Shown one piece after another: positions 12,601-25,114 of a stretch of DNA of 64,000 bases. Below the pieces are notes generated by a model. It was not told the DNA's origin. It ran no database searches and saw nothing but the letters and a program-made list of their open reading frames with translations. This DNA comes from Alisma plantago-aquatica (taxonomy: Eukaryota; Streptophyta; Magnoliopsida; Alismatales; Alismataceae), in NCBI GenBank assembly GCA_963693085.1, contig OY856412.1, forward strand, positions 1,060,905,744-1,060,969,743, given 5' to 3'. Made by a program: the position numbers and the translations under genes. Numbering within the stretch: the stretch's first letter is position 1; every line of letters begins with the position of its first letter.

Positions 12601-13019
12601 TTAAAATGTAATCTTGAATGTTAAATGATAATTGGTTGATTATGTTGCTATCATAGTTGGACAATTTTTGTAATCCCCCACATACCAAAATATTCCTATA
12701 TGTTGACTAACATTTTGTTTGTCAGCGTTTTAGGTAAAACAATTGAAAGAACAAATAGTAAAGTGACACATTGTGGAAATAAGAAATAAAGTGCAAGAAG
12801 AATTAGATAGAATGAATCCAGGCTATGGATAGAGTAGCTTACCAAAGTTTTAAAAAGGTATGCAAAAAGTTTTAATTTGTACCAGATTTCAGTATAGTTG
12901 GTAGAATTTGATAATTGTTATTGATTATTTGTCGAACCTTTGATCCTGTTAATTGGGATAACGACACCGACCTTTTCGTTTCCCTTAATTGGGGGTTATC
13001 GGGAGGCAGGGTCATTACA
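9649..13019 (+). repeat. LTR-A2, middle LTR of element A
   Basis: 3371 bp, TGTTACAACCCC to ATTACA. It has a polypurine tract before it and a primer site after it, so it works formally as the 3' LTR of the first unit and the 5' LTR of the second. It lacks the hAT insertion and both deletions of LTR-A1. It has no TSD of its own: its left neighbour is the polypurine tract and its right neighbour the primer site. Confidence 0.92.
10603..10610 (+). promoter_or_regulatory. TATA box of LTR-A2
   Basis: TATAAAAG in 'cccctataaaaggggtagc', aligned with the box in LTR-A1 and LTR-A3. Confidence 0.65.
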
Positions 13020-13021
13020 AT

Positions 13022-13033
13022 TGGTATCAGAGT
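13022..13033 (+). other. Primer-binding site of element A, interior 2
   Basis: TGGTATCAGAGT two bases after the LTR-A2 end, identical to the site at 5299-5310. A second intact primer site inside the array shows that the middle LTR begins a complete second unit. Confidence 0.9.
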
Positions 13034-16000
13034 ATATGTTCCTCATTTAATCTTTAATAATTATTAAATTTTACAAATTCCATAGAACCAAGAGAGTTAT
13101 TAGAGGATTTTCCAGAAGACTCAGGTGTCTAGAAAAGGATCACATCCGGGGGCTGGCAATATTTTCCTCCGCACCGCTAGTCGGAATACGAGGACTCTTA
13201 GATTGTGTGACTGCCTGACTGATGTCTTAGGATGTGAATCAAAATAAGATACCTTTAGGACTCTCTCATCTTTTTCATCCCTTCTCAACTCAAATTCTAT
13301 TAAGAACCTTAAGGATTAGGGTTTTCTCTCTTCTCCTCACCCTCTTGAGGTATGGGTAAGGTTAATAAGGTCTAAGGAATCCTCCACCAAATACATGAGA
13401 AGCATGTAAATAAGATGTCATGGACATAAGCTTAATAGATTAAGCACAAACTAAAGAATAGATACATGCTTAGGTCGTATGACATGAGTTGTCATTGCCC
13501 TCAGGAGAGACCTGAGGATAGACCTCCTTGTCAGGAGGATGAGTAGAGAGAGTTAGTCTTGGAGGTAGAGACCTCCATTAAAGGTAGAGACCTAGCACAT
13601 CCTCTGGGGATGATGTTAACCCTAACCCTAAGTGGTGAGATGACATGATGAGTTAGATGTCATGGTTGACCAGGTGTTTGGTTGGACATTCCTTTGGGAT
13701 GCCATAAGAGATTAGATGACCTAGTACCTTTGGAGACCCAACCCTGGAGAGGGTTGTGCATGTTTGAGCGAAGGATAGCTCCTTCATGGATGAGGTTAGA
13801 GAAGAACCTATAGAAACCTTATGGGTTGTTGCAAGTAGGATATAGCTTGCACCCAGAGTACATCAGTAGTATGAGTAATAAGTTAAAACCGAGGCTAGAA
13901 GGATAGGATGGATGGCTTATGAGATAAGCATAAGGGGCTATGGATAATCATGAGCAAACATAAGTTCAAGCATAGGATTCAGCCACGTAGAGGTATGCCT
14001 GTGAGCTTGATCCTTCATTGAGAGAGGACCTCTAGTAGTATGGCTGGATGTGGAGTTAGCCCTAGAGAGAGAAAGTAGGACCCTGAGCCGGAAGGTTAGA
14101 AGCCTAGACTCCGATATATGATGAAAAGTGGGGAGTTGAGGATGATGCGACCTAAGTGAATGTGTGTGGTTGCCTCATGACTTGATCCCTGGAGGTTGAT
14201 GATATCTTAATGGCCTTTATAGGAACCAAATCCTAAAGAGAGGATGATGCTTCTAGAACCTATGTGCCTATGGTGTAGGTGTTTACCTTCTGAGATGAGA
14301 CAAAGAGTACCTTAGACCCTGAGGAGGTTTAAGTAACAAGCTCTGAGGCCTTGTACCTTGTTAGTTGCCCTTGAGGAGGACTCAACTCTAAGGTGTTGCC
14401 TGAATAAAAGGATCATGTGAGTACATGACATACCTCAGACATTCTTGATTTGCGGTTAAGAGATTGAGCATCCATTTGGACACCCAAAGATGAACCTAGG
14501 GTTCCTAGGCCTAAGAGGGGAAGCAGTGTATTAGATGCTCATGATGAGATTTGAGTCTCTATAGTTTTGAGCATGGTACTCCTCATGTGTTGAGGTAAAG
14601 GAAATCCCTTAAGTTAAGGGTATGTTTGATGAACCCCTCACAACTAAGTTGATCTAATGTTGAGGATGAGTACAAGTGTGACCTAGCATGGTTTTGTAGG
14701 TTTCTGCTTGTACTTTAGTAGCTTGCTAGGGCTAAGCATGCTCATGTGGATGCAGACCCTAAACATAAGGACACTTGTGACCTTTGTTACCAAGGTGTAG
14801 TTTCCTCCCATCCTGGGAGAGGGACCCTTTTGTAGGGTGTATACCAGTTTTGTTGGTTTTGAGGTAACCTAAAGAGGTTTAATAGGATCTTGAGAAGATA
14901 AGTGAAGAGTACATGGTATGAGAATGAAACTGCAGACCCATACATAACCATCTCTATGTGCATGTGAATGTGTTACCATGAAGGTAACCGGTATGGGGCC
15001 TAACCAAGGTAGGCAGGATGCCATGAACCCTATGAAAGGATGAAAGACAACCCATGAATGTAGAGAGAGAGATGATGGAGACTTGGGTAAGGTTCTGAGT
15101 TGGACATGTACTATAATAGAATCCTAAGTCTATCCTAGGGTCAGGTAGGGATAAGACCGATGGAAGTAGGAGTTGCCTAATTCCCTAGTTGCACATGACC
15201 CTAGGGTCGGGAGGTAACAACTATCATTATCTGAGGGCCATGGGTTAGTAGATTGATCACCTTCATGGACTCATGGGACCCAAAGGGTAGATGCATAGGG
15301 CACTCTCTGATGCATGAGGGAAGAGGGATGACCCCAAAAGTGGTGGCACCTTATAGACCCAGAGGAGATGACCAAGGATTGTGTGTGGACCCGAGTAGGT
15401 TTGAGACCAGTTTTCCATGGAAGTAACTTTGATATCAAGATGATTGTGATGTAGAGACCTATGTGGCACGTTTCAATTTAAATGTGTACTGGCGAGGTGG
15501 GATGTACCATCTCTACTCTTGGAACCAAAAGAACTCTGTATTTGGACTACAACCAAATGCATATTTCCTCTTGTTATGGGAGTGAGAGATAGGATAGTAC
15601 GCATGCCATACACCAAGGATAAAGATGATGTGTGGTGGAACGTTGCTATGTGGTATGAGGACAGAGATGATAACATTCCCTTGTGGAGTGAACGATACAT
15701 GGATGGTTTACAAACACCAAGAGTATTAAGGTAGTCATCTTGTGAGGATGTTGTAACATGAGTTATGTGGAACTTGCATGTGATACAAGGTTGAGTTTGA
15801 TAACCAAGAAGGTGAGCTCAGAGTTTCTTGATGAAGATAGACTTAGAGTCTGAGATAAAATGATAAGTGGAATACACGGAGGTGTATGTCTTCGACTCTA
15901 CCTAACACCTAAGGATGTGAAGTGGTAATGGATGCTCTGGTGGAGATATAGCTGCCTAGTTTGGCTAGAGACTAGAAGATATGTTCGGCTAACCCTCAGA

Positions 16001-16676
16001 TGCAACGATACTGATTGATGAAGTTAGTCATCCTAGTCTTTGATGTGATGGAAGGATGGTGGTAGAACCTCAGATACACTTCTTTGGATAGGAAGGTAAT
16101 AAAACATTGATGAGCATGGTTTAGGGATTCTGAGGAATCGATCTAGAGGAATCATGACATATAAGAGATCATGGTGTTAAGATCACCATACATCATGATA
16201 CTACAAAGATAGTAAGTGATAATAGCACTTTGGATGCTTGATATGAAGTTGCATGTGGCATGTAGCCATGCAAGCCGGGGGTGAAGGACGAACACCAGTA
16301 TCCCAGTGCTTTGGCATATAAGATAAAGAGTCCCCGATGGGGAATGGGAGTTCACCACTATGGATGTTTGGTAAGTCTCCCCTTAACCAAAGAAGGTCCA
16401 GATACAATGTGGGTTATGGTAGATCACCTTACCTAGATGACAAGAGAAAGAAAGAATACTATCAAGGGACAGATCAGGTTGAACTACTTATAAGAGAGAG
16501 AGATGGTTCAGGTACACCATGATGCGAGTTCAAAAGTTCGTGAGTATGACCTAAAGGTTCACTTCCATTAGGTGGAAGTAGATACATGAAGAACTCAGTG
16601 TTAGTACCGTTTATCACTCCATACTAATGGACAATATGATCCAGACTAGAGGGTCTGATGAGAGCATGTGTGCTCA

Positions 16677-16681
16677 TTCAG
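16677..16681. repeat. Left target-site duplication of element B (TTCAG)
   Basis: TTCAG precedes the TG of LTR-B1 and recurs at 44098-44102 after the CA of LTR-B3. A's interior resumes right after it. Confidence 0.92.
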
Positions 16682-19600
16682 TGTGATGACCCTGATTTTA
16701 GGGTCTTGATACCCAATATGGTGTTTAAGGACTATGAATATTGTGTAGATGGTTGAACCCAAATTGAGTGATTGGTTATTCAATTGCTCATTCTTGTCAC
16801 AATAAAATTCCAATTTATGATTGTGGCACATATTTTGTGTCAATGATGAGGAATATATACATAGTTAATCAAATTGGGTAATTATGTGTTTATATAACCA
16901 TTCATGATATACATGAATATGAATAATTCATTAGGAACTCTATGTTGTATCATGATCACCGTAAGTGTATTGAAGTTGTTTGGTTACAACTTAAATATAA
17001 TTGATCATTTTATTTGACCATCTATCCCTATATTGATGTTATCAGAGGAAGCAACTAATGGACAAACATGTGGACCTCCAAATTAGATAAAATGTACTTT
17101 AGGATACTATTAGTATGTGTCTAACCCTCCATGAACAAAGAGGTTCCTATTCAAGGTTATGCAAGTGTGAACATATTATATATTTTGCTTAAAGGAGTGG
17201 CCAATGCAATAAGTTCATGATACCATTAGGTTTATGGGCAGTGTGGAACCCTGAACCATTCTAGCTGCTCATGAAGGTTGGATAGAACCCCAGTCGTCAC
17301 TGACCTCCAAAATTGGAGGAGCAGTACCATATTGGTGTCAAGTTGATCCGAAGTGGGTGGATGATTAGAGGGGAATTTGGTTCCCATAATCATAATATGT
17401 ACAACTATTAGAGAGCTATCGACCCATTCCTACCCCTACTTACAAACCATGCCCTAGGCGGGATATCTACACATCCTAGTCGTGTTTATATAAGCCAGCT
17501 AGACTTGTCAACTACATCATCATCCTGGAGCAGTAGGCTCTTCCTGGCCATTTTTAGTAAACCAGTCCAATCAACCCATCCCCCTCCATTGGCATCCACC
17601 TTAGTCCACCAAGTTTCTGGAGATCAGTAAGGGATTGCTCCTCGAATGAACCTCCTCCAAGAAGAAGATGAACATTGGGGGAAGCCTTTTACACACCCCC
17701 ACCACCCGCAAGCTTCTCCCAGGTTTAGAAGTAGGCTACAGATCTGTGATGAGAAAGAAACCTGTTGAGAAGTGATCCTCTACCTTGAGTCCAAGAAACG
17801 TTGGACTTGTTGTCTGTTCGACCCGATGACTTTGGTTCTTCTCAACAGTGAGGGAAATATCCAGGAGGATCTATACAAGAACCAGTTTGTGCAGTATGAT
17901 GTTGTCACTCACCGAAGCTAGGCTTAGCAGCGGTGTCTGAACCCGCGGATGGAAGCCTGATGATCGAAGAAGAAGAGTGGTGTTTACGATTTGGTGAACT
18001 CTCTCCCTCAACTCTAGGAGTGTCTTTACCTTTGGGCGAGGAGGTTCCAGTCCTCCATGCCCTTGTTGATTCAGAGCCCTTCTTCTGTGGAGGTCGTGGG
18101 TGGTGAGATTAGTAACAACGAGCTCTGAGCTTCGTCGGACAAGGAGGAGTGAGGACCAAATCTTTACCTCGAGGTTCATTGTACCTTCACGATCAGGTCA
18201 TAGCCAGACCACACCGTGATGCTCCTATTTCTAGGTAGGAGGATGAGCTCTGGGAATTGGGAACTTCGATGGAGGAGAGGGTGACAAAACCTTGATCGCG
18301 TGGGAGGAGAGAGAGGGAGTCAAAGGACTCGAAACTACTACACGTCCAGTTCATCCATCCTGGGCTGGCGACTCAGAAGGCCCCAATTTGTAGATGATGT
18401 GGTGACCATCCAAACCACCCTGAAGATGATATTGACGGCCCAAACAAATCCAAATAGGAAAATCTCATCTTAATTTATAGAAATGTTTTGATCTTATGAA
18501 ATTCATAGTAAATACCCCCATTGTCCTAAAAATCCACCAAAAATACTCCTAGACTCAAAAAAATGTCCCCTACATTACTGGACCCTTAGATCAGACATTT
18601 AACAGACAAATAATGATGATCTTTATTGTAGATGATAATGCTTCTTTTTGAGATCATATTATTGGTATAATTAGCATACCACGGAAATTAAATCTGAGAA
18701 AATTATTACTGAATCCTAGTATAATGTGGAAACCAAATATGAACTTAGATTTAACTATTATGTCAATATAATAGGCCTTTTCTCATTAAAACCCAATTCT
18801 ATGTTTATAACCTCTTTTTAATTCTATAAAATAGACCAATTATCATAAAAATATAAAAAGCATACCAGTCCTTTTTAATGATATATAAATCAGACTAAAA
18901 ATATTAGACACCATCCTAACATCACATTTACCTAGGTTTGACCAAAACCCAAGCTTGGACCTAAATAATCAAGACTAATGATGTTCTTTTATTAATGATG
19001 ATTAATTTGCTATTAATCAGGTGATGACCAGATATCTAGATGATCGAGGATTATTAGGAATCTCTAAACTCAGGTACGTGGTCTTATAAGTATAAGACTA
19101 GATTCTTGGTTGCTTATGATATGTAATATCATGAATGCTATTATTTGGATATCCATTGCCTGGTTGAACTATTATGAGTTATACTTCGACAAAATCTAAT
19201 ATAACATAAAAGGATATGGTTGGGTTGTAGCTACTAGTGCACCTAGCCCGGTATGGATGTATGTTGCCTAACATGGATGTATGATGTTTTGGCCCATGTT
19301 AGATGTATGATGATATAATTTTTGCCCATGCTAGATGTAAGTCAAGTGCAGATAAGTGTAGTACAATCGCATCAAATAAATGTAATAAAAAGGATGTTTA
19401 CCTAATTTTTTCCTTAAGAAATGGTTTTTCTCCCTTTCTTCCTTCTTCAAGTATTTTCCTTTATGCAACCTTACTAGTGTATCTTTTGCCGCGTACCAAC
19501 TTTTGTTGATTCGTTTGTTTCACGTATGTTTTAGGTTCAGAGATAGCATGGGAGAAAAAGAACAGGGTGTGAGCAAGTTGTTCAGGTTACCTATTGTGTA

Positions 19601-19838
19601 GATCCTGATTAGCATACATGTTCATAGACTTGTAAATTTTTTTTATATGTAAATGTAATCCAAGCTGTAATAATTCATGTTGTCAATATACATGTTATTG
19701 TTGAGAAATGTTATGGTTGTATGTTCATGTATGCGTATTATGATTCCGCATCGCTCTCTGAAATGATTTTCTAATGTTTTTGGATTTGTCCTATCGAGCC
19801 TTCTAAGTCTCGAGGCGACAGAATCCGGGGACGTTACA
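16682..19838 (+). repeat. LTR-B1, 5' LTR of element B
   Basis: 3157 bp, TGTGATGACCCTGATTTTAG to CGTTACA. Its 5' tip contains a small stem, GACCCT-x6-AGGGTC. No protein-coding content is supported; the longer chance frames here recur in LTR-B2 and LTR-B3 only because the LTRs are repeats. Confidence 0.92.
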
Positions 19839-19840
19839 GT

Positions 19841-19852
19841 TGGTATCAGAGC
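19841..19852 (+). other. Primer-binding site of element B, interior 1
   Basis: TGGTATCAGAGC, a perfect match to the plant initiator tRNA-Met primer site, two bases after the LTR-B1 end. Confidence 0.93.
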
Positions 19853-21762
19853 ATGAAAAATAGCTACACCTAACAATTGCTCACCATGAAACATAAAAAT
19901 AAATTTCACCTTTCACTTTAAACCCTAGAAACTTAGTAAGTTGTTCTATAGGAATAAGGTTTAAACTAGCCTCTAGGTTAGAACCTAGATGTTCGAGAAC
20001 TAGGTTTAGACAAGTATGTGAAACCCTATCCATATAGAGCTCGTATATATAAGGTTTCTGCACTGGTATACACCTTGTTCTCACCATTTTACTAGGTGAC
20101 ATGGAACTAGACTATCTACTGTGTGTGGGACACTCATTTTGTTGATTTGGTTTTGTTTTCCAGTCAACTCGAGCCTCGATAGTTTTCTCTGACGTCTGCC
20201 TTCTCGGAGAAAAACTATATAATATTTTATTATATATATGTAAATATAAAAATGTGTCTCTCACACTGGAGAGTAGCTAGTATTCATGTAACCTAAGTGA
20301 AAGGGAGTGGCATCAGTATAGAAGAGAGAGTAGCCTAGATTAGATGTCTAGAGCCTTATCAAGATATGTGATACATAGAGTAGATGATAGAATGATAATT
20401 GAAATAAGCATGTGCAATATTATATAAGTTTGATCTGTGATGGTATAAGTTCCCTTATAAAGGTTTAAGTTGAATACTTGTTGAATCTAATTTTAGAGAA
20501 TTTAAGCAAAATCTTGATGATGAAAGTATCTTCCCTTTTCTTACGTAAGATGCGCTAAGTTAAGATAAAGTTGAATATGCATGAGCCTCAAGCTCTTTTA
20601 CAAAGGAGGAACCCTAGTGTTAGGATAAGATATGTGGTGAACTCCAGAGAGAGTGAGACCCATAAGGAGAGGGTCGTAGGACCTACTGTGAGAGATATGT
20701 GAAATTATGTGCCCTAAGTTGGGTTACTCCTGAGTAGATGAGTTGAGTCCTTTTGCATGATTCAATCCTATATGTGAGATTTGAGTCAAAATGATGGGTA
20801 GGTGACTCATGATGAGAAGACATTCCTTTTTATTGAGTTTGGTCCTCGCTTGCGTGGCATATATGCGTGAATCTCATCATTAGCTGCAAGTGAGGTAATA
20901 TATGAACTCTGGTTCTAAGAGAAAAATGCATTGTGCATAAGATACTCATAAATGTTTCTCCTTCTTTATATATGATATTAGAGACCTCACTTGAGCTATA
21001 TAAATGATTTATTTATGAAGAGTCACTCTTGTAAATGTGGCCTAATATTGTCTATATTTCCTCCCTATATCATACATGTAATATCCAAGTTTGAAAGCAT
21101 GATAAAATTTAGTATATTCTCTTTCTCTCTATATCATGCATGAATGATATAAGTTTGAAATCATGAAAAAAGAGAAATTTTTGTCTCATAGATTAATAAT
21201 CACAAAATATAGTGCCTAGGATCAATCCTTCTAAATATAAGCTTCTTCTTAAGGATAACTCACTAAATAGGGTGAAACCCTAATATTTAAGTATGATAAG
21301 CAAGCCTTTCTCCAATGATGAAATCATGGTATGATGTTGATCATAAACCACACGAATGATGTAAACATGATAATTCTAGTGACTGAAGATGTGAGATCTT
21401 GACATCATCTTACATAGGCAAGTATAATGAAAGATGAAAACTTTAGTAATACCTCCTTAACTTCTTACGAGCAAACAAAACCCTTATCCTTAAGGGACTA
21501 TGAGGATGTAAATCATAAAATATAAGAATGAATATGATGATTAATACACTAAGTTATTCTATGATTCCTTAAAAAATGCTTTCACCTATATAAGGTGGGG
21601 TGATACACCCTTGCATGCTTAAATATCCTAAGATAACAACTTAGGGTATATCCAGAACTATGATGGCTTTGAAGCCTAGAAGTGTGGACTTATATGAGGT
21701 ATAACTCCTTGTTTTCACCTTAAATATGGGATTAGTTGAATTTCGAGGACAAAATTTCATAT

Positions 21763-21775
21763 AAGGTAGGGTGAA
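21763..21775 (+). other. Polypurine-like tract of element B, interior 1
   Basis: AAGGTAGGGTGAA abuts LTR-B2. Two T interruptions make it imperfect, but the same tract precedes LTR-B3. Confidence 0.65.
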
Positions 21776-24700
21776 TGTGATGACCCTGATTTTAGGGTCT
21801 TGATACCCAATATGGTGTTGAAGGACTATGAATATTGTGTAGATGGTTGAACCCAAATTGAGTGATTGGTTATTCAATTGTTGATTCTTGTCACAATAAA
21901 ATTCCAATTTATGATCGTGGCACATATTTTATGTCAATGATGAGGAATATATATAGTTAATCAAATTGGGTAATTATGTGTTTATATAACCATTCATGAT
22001 ATACATCAATATGAATAGTTCATTAGGAACTCTAGGCTGTATCATGATCACCATAAGTTAAATATAATTGATCATTTTATTTGACCATCTACCCCTATAT
22101 TGATGTTATCAGAGGAAGCAACTAATGGACAAACATGTGGACCTCCAAAATTGGATAAAATGTACTTTAGGATATTATTAGTATGTGTCTAACCCTCCAT
22201 GAACAAAGAGGTTCCTATTTGAGGTTATGCAAGAGTGAACATATTAGATATTTTTCTTAAAGGAGTGGCTAATGCAATAAGTTCACGATACCATTAGGTT
22301 TATGGGAAGTGTGGAACCCTGAACCATGCTAGCTGCTCATGAAGGCTGGATAGATCCCCAGTTGTCGCTGACCTCTGAAATTGGAGGAGCAGTACCAGAT
22401 TGGTGTCAAGTAGATATGAAGTGGGTGGATGATCAGAGGGGAATTCGGTTCCCATAATCATAATATATACAACCACCATAGAGCTATCGACCCATTCCTA
22501 CCCCTACTTACAAGCCATGCCCTAGGCGGGATCTCTACACATCCTAGTCGTGTTTACATGGGCCAGCTAGACTTGTCAAATACATCATCATCCTGGAGCA
22601 GTAGGCTCTTCCTGGCCATTTTTAGCAAACCAGTCCGATCAAACCCTCCCCCTCCATTGGCGTCCACCTTAGTCCACCCAATTTCTAGAGATCAGCAAGG
22701 GATTTCTCCTCGAACCAACCTCCTCCAAGAGGCAGATGAACATTGGGGGAAGCCTTTTGCACACCCCCACCACCCGCAAGCTTCTCCCAGGTTCAAAAGT
22801 ATGCTATAGATCTACGATGAGAAAGAAACATGTTGAGAAGCGATCCTCTACCATGAGTCCAAGCAACGTTGGACTTGTTGTTTGTTCAACCTGATGGCTT
22901 TGGTTCTTCTCGGTAGTGAGGGAAATATCTAGGAGGATATGTACAAGAACCAGGTTGTGCGGTATGATGTTGTCACTCACCGAAGCTAGGCTTAGCAGCG
23001 GCGCCTGAACTTGAGGATGGAAGCCTGATGATCGAATAAGAAGAGTGGATTTATGATTTGGTGAACTATCTCCCTCAACTCTAGGAGTGGATTTACCTTT
23101 GGGCGACGAGGTTCCAGTCCGCCATCCCCTTGTTGTTTCAGAGCCCTTCTTCTTTGGCGGTTGTGGGCGGTGAGATCAGTAACACTAGACTCTGAGCTTC
23201 GTCAGACGAGGAGGAGTGAGGACCAGATCTTTGCCTGGAGGTTCATTGTTCCTTCACGATCAGGTCATAGCCAGACCACGCAGTGATGCTCCTATTTCTA
23301 GGCGGGAGGATGAGCTCTAGGACCTGGGAACTTTGATGGACGACAGGGAGACAAAACCCCGATCATGTGGGAGGAGAGAACGGGAGTCAGAGGACTCGAA
23401 ACTACTACCCGCCCGGTTCATCCATCCTAGGCTGGCGACTCAGAAGGCCCCAATTTGTAGATGATGTGGTGACCATCCAGACCACCTTGTATATGATAAC
23501 GACGGCCCAAACAAATCCAAATAGGTAAATCTCATCTTAATTTACATAAATTTTGTGATCTTATGAAATTCATAGTAAATAGCCCCATTGTCCTAAAAAT
23601 CCCCCAAAAATACTCCTAGACTCAGAAAAATGTCCCCTGCATTTACTGGACCTTTAGATCAGACCTTTAATAGACAAATAATGATAATCTTTATTGTAGA
23701 TGATAATGCTTCTTTTTGAGATCATATTATTGGTATAATTAGCATACCATGGAAATTAAATCTGAGAAAACTATTACTGAATCGTAGTATAATGTGGAAA
23801 CCAAATATGAACTCATATTTAACTATTATGTCAATATAATAGGCCTTTTCTCATTAAAACCCAATTCTATGTTTATAACCTCTTTTTAATTCTTAGAAAA
23901 TAGACCAGTTATCAGAAAAAATATAAAAATCATACCAGCCCTTTTTAATGATATATAGATCAGACTAAAAATATTAGACACCATCCGAACATCACATTGA
24001 CCTAGGTTTGACCAAAACCCTAGCTTGGACCTAAATAATCAAGACAAATGATGTTCTTTTATTAATGATGATTAATTTTCTATTAATCAGGTGATGACCA
24101 GATATCTAGACGATCAAGGATTATTAGGAATCTCTGAACTCGGGTACATGGTCATATAAGTATAAGACTAGATTTCTTGGTTGCTTATGATATGTAATAT
24201 CATGAATGCTATTATTTGGATATTCATTGCTTGGTTGAACTATTATGAGTTATACTTCGCCAAAATCTAATATAACTAAAAGGATATGGATGGGTTGTAG
24301 CTACTAGTGCACCTAGCCCGGTATAGATGTATGTTACCTAACATGGATGTATGATGTTTTGGCCCATATTAGATGTATGATGATATAATTTTTTCCCATA
24401 CTGGATGTAAGTCAAGTGCAAATAAGTGAAATACAACCACATCAAATAAATGTAATAAAAAGGATGTTTACCTAATGTTTGCCTTAAGAAATGGTTTTTC
24501 TCTCTTTCTTCCTTCTTCAAGTATTTTCCTTTATGCAACCTTACTAGTGTATCTTTTGCCACGTACCAACTTTTGTTGATTCATTTGTTTCACGTATGTT
24601 TTTGGTTCAGAGATAGCATGGGAGAAAAAGAACAGGGTGTGAGCAAGTTGTTCAGGTTACCTATTGTGTAGATCCTGATTAGCATACATGTTCATAGACT

Positions 24701-24907
24701 TGTACATTTTTTTATATGTAAATGTAATCCAAGCTGTAATAATTCATGTTGTAAATATACATGTTATTGTTGAGAAATGTTATGATTGTATGTTCATGTA
24801 TGTGTATTATGCTACCGCATCACTCTCTGAAATGATTGTCTAATGTTTTTGGATTTGTCCTCTCGAGCCTTCTAAGTCTCGAGGCGACAGAATTTAGGGA
24901 CATTACA
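21776..24907 (+). repeat. LTR-B2, middle LTR of element B
   Basis: 3132 bp, TGTGATGACCCTGATTTTAG to CATTACA. It lacks about 28 bp present in B1 and B3 near 22058 (a segment starting 'gtgtattgaagttg'), a deletion between short AAGT repeats. Its flanks are the polypurine-like tract and a primer site, not a TSD. Confidence 0.92.
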
Positions 24908-24909
24908 GT

Positions 24910-24921
24910 TGGTATCATAGC
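24910..24921 (+). other. Primer-binding site of element B, interior 2 (one mismatch)
   Basis: TGGTATCATAGC, one base different from the perfect site at 19841. Confidence 0.85.
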
Positions 24922-25109
24922 ATGAACAATAGCTACACCTAACAATTTCTCACCATGAAACATAAAAATAAATTTCACCTTTCACTTTAAACCCTAGAAA
25001 CTTAGTAAGTTGTTCTATAGGAATAAGGTTTGACCAAGCCTCTAGGTTAGAATCTAGATGTTTGAGAACTAGGTTTAGACAAGTGTGTGAAACCCTATCC
25101 ATATAGAGC

Positions 25110-25114
25110 TCGTA
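25110..25114. repeat. Left target-site duplication of element C (TCGTA)
   Basis: TCGTA lies next to the left end of C and recurs at 39191-39195 next to its right end. Interior 1 of B shows the unoccupied site, with CTCGTATATA, near 20040. Confidence 0.88.

Larger units (their letters stand above)
13020..16681 (+). other. Interior 2 of element A, 5' part
   Basis: Collinear with interior 1 (5297 to about 8956) with scattered substitutions and small indels. It stops within the eroded integrase region, where element B inserted, and resumes at 44103. No intact reading frame is present. Interior 1 shows the uninterrupted target (TTTAG in place of TTCAG). Confidence 0.85.
19839..21775 (+). other. 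Interior 1 of element B, non-coding
   Basis: 1937 bp without recognisable protein domains in any frame. It is bounded by a perfect primer site and a polypurine-like tract. The last 60 bases resemble a degraded pol terminus, consistent with loss of gag-pol from an autonomous ancestor. Confidence 0.8.
24908..25114 (+). other. Interior 2 of element B, 5' part
   Basis: 207 bp collinear with 19839 to about 20046, cut by element C and continued at 39196. Confidence 0.88.

Noticed and set aside
22429..22809. 126-codon plus-strand frame in LTR-B2
   Set aside because: LTR-B1 and LTR-B3 carry the same region with stops or start loss, so it is not maintained.
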